NCBI GenBank assembly: GCA_944323535.1
Contig: CALUSW010000002.1
Coordinates: 1-64,000 of the forward strand
Length of the DNA stretch: 64,000 bases
Direction of reading: 5' to 3'
From: Candidatus Gastranaerophilales bacterium
GTDB lineage: Bacteria; Cyanobacteriota; Vampirovibrionia; Gastranaerophilales; Gastranaerophilaceae
Position numbers and translations under genes: made by a program. Below are positions 61,020 to 64,000 of the stretch, one piece after another. The notes beneath the pieces were generated by a model, which was given only the letters and a program-made list of their open reading frames with translations, did not search any database and was not told the DNA's origin. The first letter of the stretch is position 1. Each line of letters opens with the position of its first letter.

Positions 61020-61160
61020 ATGAGTACAGAAATTACATTAAATAATGATACTATAGAAAAGTTAAAGTCTCTTTTGAGAAGTTTTAATTCACTCGGAGCT
61101 AATGTAGATCTCTATTCTCTTTGTATAAAACAAAAGCTTAATGAAAAATTACATGCATAA
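61020..61160 (+). CDS. Small protein with A-N-V-D-L-Y-S motif, second of a pair
   Basis: 46 residues, ATG 61020, with GGAG 5 nt upstream. An N-terminal ITLNNDTIEKLKSLLRSF helix is followed by GANVDLYSLCIKQKLNEKL. Paralogous to the gene at 60720, with differences of charge at the end (basic here, acidic there), as might be expected of a partner pair or divergent duplicates. No family known to me. It lies 220 nt before argS. Confidence 0.7.
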   Translation: MSTEITLNNDTIEKLKSLLRSFNSLGANVDLYSLCIKQKLNEKLHA

Positions 61161-61237
61161 AGTTTTCAAAATTGACCTTGAATAAACAATTTTACATTAT
61201 CCGACATGACTTTCCTTTTTACACGAATAGTTTTATG

Positions 61238-61270
61238 CCGCAGCTATTATAAATTATAAAACAGCTGCGG
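61238..61270. terminator. Inverted repeat upstream of argS
   Basis: CCGCAGCT (61238-61245) and AGCTGCGG (61263-61270) are perfect 8-bp arms around a 17-nt AT loop. It is GC-rich for this genome, but the T tail is weak. It could end the small-gene transcript or be a regulatory element of argS. Confidence 0.45.
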
Positions 61271-61380
61271 TATATGCGGGAAGTTTAATAAAAATCTTTT
61301 TTGTTTATTTAACATTTTTCTGCTATATTCTATATCAATGGTGGCAAATTGGCTGTAGAGTCAATGAATGAGAGTGAAAA

Positions 61381-63150
61381 ATGTTAAAAGAGTATTTTTT
61401 GGATAAAGTTATTGCTTCGGTAAAAGATTTGGCTGGAAAACAGCAATTAGGACAGCTTGCAGTGCAGGATAATTTTGCGCTTATTGCCGAAGTTCCTAAA
61501 AATACTCAATTTGGAGATTTTGCCGTTAACGTTTCATCTCTTGCAAAATTTGCAAAACTTCCTCCCGTAAAAATAGCGGAACTTATTGCGGAAAATATAT
61601 CAAAAGAAAACTTTGATATTAATGTAACTGCTGGCTTTATAAATTTTAAGATTAATAATATTTTTTTAAATAATATTTTATCTGAAATACTAAGCAAAAA
61701 ACTTGATTATGCTAAAAATAATCAGGGCAGCGGGAAAAAAGTTATTTTAGAATATGTAAGTGCAAATCCTACAGGTCCGTTTCATATCGGGCATGGCAGA
61801 TGGGCTGCAATGGGAAGTGCGCTTGCGAATGTTATGAAATATTCAGGATATGATGTATATCAGGAGTTCTATATAAATGATGCAGGCAGCCAGATACAAA
61901 AACTCGGAAAATCTTTGTATATAAGAATTTTACAGGAATCGGGTATTAATATCAGCTTTCCTGATGATGAAGAACAGGCAAAAAATTTCTATACGGGAGA
62001 ATATTTAATTCCTGCCGCTAAAGAATTTATTAAGGAAGAACCTGAAAAGGCAGAGAAAATTAAACAAGATTATAATGGTTCTTTTAATAATGATTATCTT
62101 AAGTATTTATCTAAGTATGCAAGATTAAAAATGCTTTCCAGACAAAAAGAACTTTTAACTAATTTTAATACACATTTTGATAACTTTTTTAGCGAGCTTA
62201 CTCTTCATGAAAGCGGACAAGTTGCGGATTGTATAGAAAAATTAAAGGAATTAAATGTTTTATATGAAAAAGACGGTGCTTTGTGGTTTGCATCTTCAAA
62301 ATACGGAGATGACCAGGATAGAGTAATTAAAAAATCTGACGGTGCATATACATATTTAACGGCTGATATAGCATATCATTATAATAAACTACAAAGAGGG
62401 TTTGATATTTTATTAAATATCTGGGGTGCAGATCACCATGGATATATCCCGAGAATGAAAGCGGCTATTGAAGTATTAGGATATAATCCTGATTCTTTAG
62501 AGGTGCTTTTAGGGCAGCTTGTAAACCTCGTTATGAACGGTGAACAGGTAAGAATGGGGAAAAGAACAAAAATGATTACCCTTGATGAACTAATTGAAGA
62601 TGTAGGTGTTGATGCTACAAGATACTGGATGATTATGAGAAGTATTGATACAACTCTTGATTTTGATATTGATCTTGCAAAATCCAAAACTGATGAAAAT
62701 CCTGTATTTTATGTTCAATATGCACATGCCAGAGCCTGCTCTATTTTAAGACATGCTATTGAGGAAAAATATGATGTTATAAATATGACAGCTCAAAAAT
62801 CTGCAATTCAAAACTTTGAAGAAAAAATAGAAAAACTTAAAGCTGAAGATTATAACATTATATGGGAATGTTGCGATGAGAAATCTATTGAAACTACTAA
62901 AAAATTACTTTTGAAACTTGAAGAATATAAATCGGTAGTTCAACAAGCTGCCAAAAACAGGACTCCGTACCTTCTTACAAAATATTTGCAGGAGCTTGCC
63001 GCTTGTTTTCATCAGTTTTACGCATTTTCCAAAGTACTTGTGGATGATGAAAAACTTATGCTGGCAAGACTTGCTATAGTTAAGGCGGTAATATTAATAC
63101 TAAAATCAGCACTGCAGCTTATAGCCGTTGATGCTCCCGAGAGAATGTAA
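61381..63150 (+). CDS. argS: Arginyl-tRNA synthetase
   Basis: 589 residues, normal length. N-terminal additional domain to about 110, class I HIGH motif in NPTGPFHIGHGRWA, anticodon-binding DALR domain from about 460 (FYVQYAHARACSILRHA) to the PERM end typical of ArgRS. The KMSKS loop is degenerate (RMGKRTKM), as is common in this enzyme. It charges tRNA-Arg. Confidence 0.96.
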   Translation: MLKEYFLDKVIASVKDLAGKQQLGQLAVQDNFALIAEVPKNTQFGDFAVNVSSLAKFAKLPPVKIAELIAENISKENFDINVTAGFINFKINNIFLNNILSEILSKKLDYAKNNQGSGKKVILEYVSANPTGPFHIGHGRWAAMGSALANVMKYSGYDVYQEFYINDAGSQIQKLGKSLYIRILQESGINISFPDDEEQAKNFYTGEYLIPAAKEFIKEEPEKAEKIKQDYNGSFNNDYLKYLSKYARLKMLSRQKELLTNFNTHFDNFFSELTLHESGQVADCIEKLKELNVLYEKDGALWFASSKYGDDQDRVIKKSDGAYTYLTADIAYHYNKLQRGFDILLNIWGADHHGYIPRMKAAIEVLGYNPDSLEVLLGQLVNLVMNGEQVRMGKRTKMITLDELIEDVGVDATRYWMIMRSIDTTLDFDIDLAKSKTDENPVFYVQYAHARACSILRHAIEEKYDVINMTAQKSAIQNFEEKIEKLKAEDYNIIWECCDEKSIETTKKLLLKLEEYKSVVQQAAKNRTPYLLTKYLQELAACFHQFYAFSKVLVDDEKLMLARLAIVKAVILILKSALQLIAVDAPERM

Positions 63151-63258
63151 AAAATCTGTTTATAAACACTTGTGGACTATACCTTATAAAAATGTTTGAT
63201 GTATAATAAATTTGTTGCTGCATATAGCTTCAAAGCAGATTAGCGGAGGGTGTCTTTT

Positions 63259-64000
63259 ATGACCGTTAAGGATTGGTTCGAACAAAGAAAAGAAATGCAG
63301 ATTGCAAGAAGAGCCAAAGAAACACAAATAGATGACAGTATAGGTAAACTTTGGGTTAAATGTTATAACTGCAATTCACAGCTTTTAAGGAAAGATGTAG
63401 AAGAAAATCTTGATGTATGTCCTAAATGTCATTATCATTTCAGAATAAATGCAAGAACACGTATAAATCAATTATTTGATGAAGGAACTTTTAACGAACT
63501 GTTTTCTAATATTACAACGGCAGATCCGCTTGAATTTGTTGATACTGAACCATATAAGAAAAGAATAGTTCAGGCAAAGGCTAAAACAAATTTGAATGAA
63601 GCTGTTATTGCAGGAACAGGGGAAATAGGCGGAAATCTTGTTTCTGCAGCAGTAATGGATTTTGAATTTATGGGCGGTTCTATGGGAAGCGTTGTAGGGG
63701 AAAAAGTCACTCTTGCAATGGAAGAAGCCCTGAAAAGAAAAATTCCTATGATTGCCGTTACGGCTTCCGGCGGGGCAAGAATGCAGGAGAGTATATTAAG
63801 CCTTATGCAAATGGCTAAGACCAGTTGTGCGGTAGCAAAATTGAATGAAGCAGGTTTATTATATATTACAGTCCTGACAGAACCTACTTTCGGCGGTGTA
63901 ACTGCAAGTTTTGCAACTCTGGGAGATATTATAATTGCAGAACAGGATGCAAGAATCGGATTTGCAGGCAGAAGAGTTATTGAGCAAACTATAAGACAAA
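63259..64000 (+). CDS. accD: Acetyl-CoA carboxylase carboxyltransferase subunit beta, cut by window end
   Basis: First 247 codons. ATG 63259 follows a strong GGAGGG (63245-63250). A zinc ribbon with Cys35, Cys38, Cys54 and Cys57 (CYNC, CPKC) and the crotonase-fold carboxyltransferase core (FMGGSMGSVVGEKV, TASGGARMQESILSLMQM, EPTFGGVTASFATLGDI, ARIGFAGRRVIEQT) identify AccD. It transfers the carboxyl group from biotin to acetyl-CoA, the committed step of fatty-acid synthesis. The gene continues past 64000. Confidence 0.96.
   Translation, partial: MTVKDWFEQRKEMQIARRAKETQIDDSIGKLWVKCYNCNSQLLRKDVEENLDVCPKCHYHFRINARTRINQLFDEGTFNELFSNITTADPLEFVDTEPYKKRIVQAKAKTNLNEAVIAGTGEIGGNLVSAAVMDFEFMGGSMGSVVGEKVTLAMEEALKRKIPMIAVTASGGARMQESILSLMQMAKTSCAVAKLNEAGLLYITVLTEPTFGGVTASFATLGDIIIAEQDARIGFAGRRVIEQTIRQ

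Noticed and set aside
61366-61389. Seven-codon frame (MNESEKC) ending across the argS start
   Set aside because: No convincing ribosome site and too short to separate from chance.

Overview
The window is AT-rich DNA from a diderm (outer-membrane) bacterium. It carries lptB and an LptF/G permease, a two-partner secretion system, a lipoprotein solute-binding protein, flagellar-type proteins, and a 2-hydroxyacyl-CoA-dehydratase-type activase typical of anaerobes. The lysA-cdaA adjacency, the HEAT/PBS-lyase-type repeat protein, the TIGR03960-type radical SAM protein next to an RNase E/G, and several genes without Shine-Dalgarno sites fit a non-photosynthetic relative of Cyanobacteria, namely Melainabacteria/Vampirovibrionia and most likely a gut Gastranaerophilales. 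That placement is an inference; no rRNA is present to confirm it. No tRNA, CRISPR array, transposase or prophage structure was seen.

Layout. 1-3.8 kb: an SOS-type cassette, with a LexA/UmuD-like autoprotease regulator whose promoter sits on a perfect palindrome, a UmuC-type polymerase, and two tandem paralogous exported proteins. 3.8-12.0 kb: housekeeping genes (rsh, yggU, secG, dut, panC-panB-yvcK, a PxpA-like gene). 12.2-14.2 kb: a small flagellar-type operon (FliJ-like, unknown, FlgG/FlgE-like). 14.3-18.1 kb: a GNAT protein, a LUD protein, a DRE-TIM aldolase-like protein, a small exported protein and a beta-carbonic anhydrase. 18.2-24.0 kb: one 1931-residue gene that appears to encode a papain-fold cysteine protease whose Cys and His/Asn halves are separated by about 680 residues. 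24.5-33.2 kb: a two-partner secretion locus with one TpsB transporter, two TpsA exoproteins sharing a 1,072-nt block that reads as identical, and an exported TPR protein. 33.3-39.1 kb: engB, RNase E/G, the radical SAM protein and small unknowns. 39.2-46.4 kb: a lytic-transglycosylase-like protein, gcvPB, a KDPG-aldolase-like gene, cdaA, lysA and a UbiA-family prenyltransferase. 46.8-50.4 kb: a HEAT protein, then lptB, lptF/G and a phosphodiester-glycosidase-like protein. 50.4-59.3 kb: an activase, an unknown 559-residue protein with an odd start, an oligopeptide-binding lipoprotein, miaB, a parvulin, an M24 peptidase and a SpoU methyltransferase. 59.3-64.0 kb: thiC, two paralogous proteins of 45 and 46 residues, argS, and accD cut off by the window end.

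The best candidates for undescribed biology are the split papain-like giant protein (18208-24003), the twin micro-proteins sharing an A-[DN]-V-D-L-Y-S motif (60720-61160), the tandem TpsA pair with its homogenised N-terminal cassette, and the autoregulated, apparently leaderless LexA/UmuD hybrid with an unfamiliar operator.
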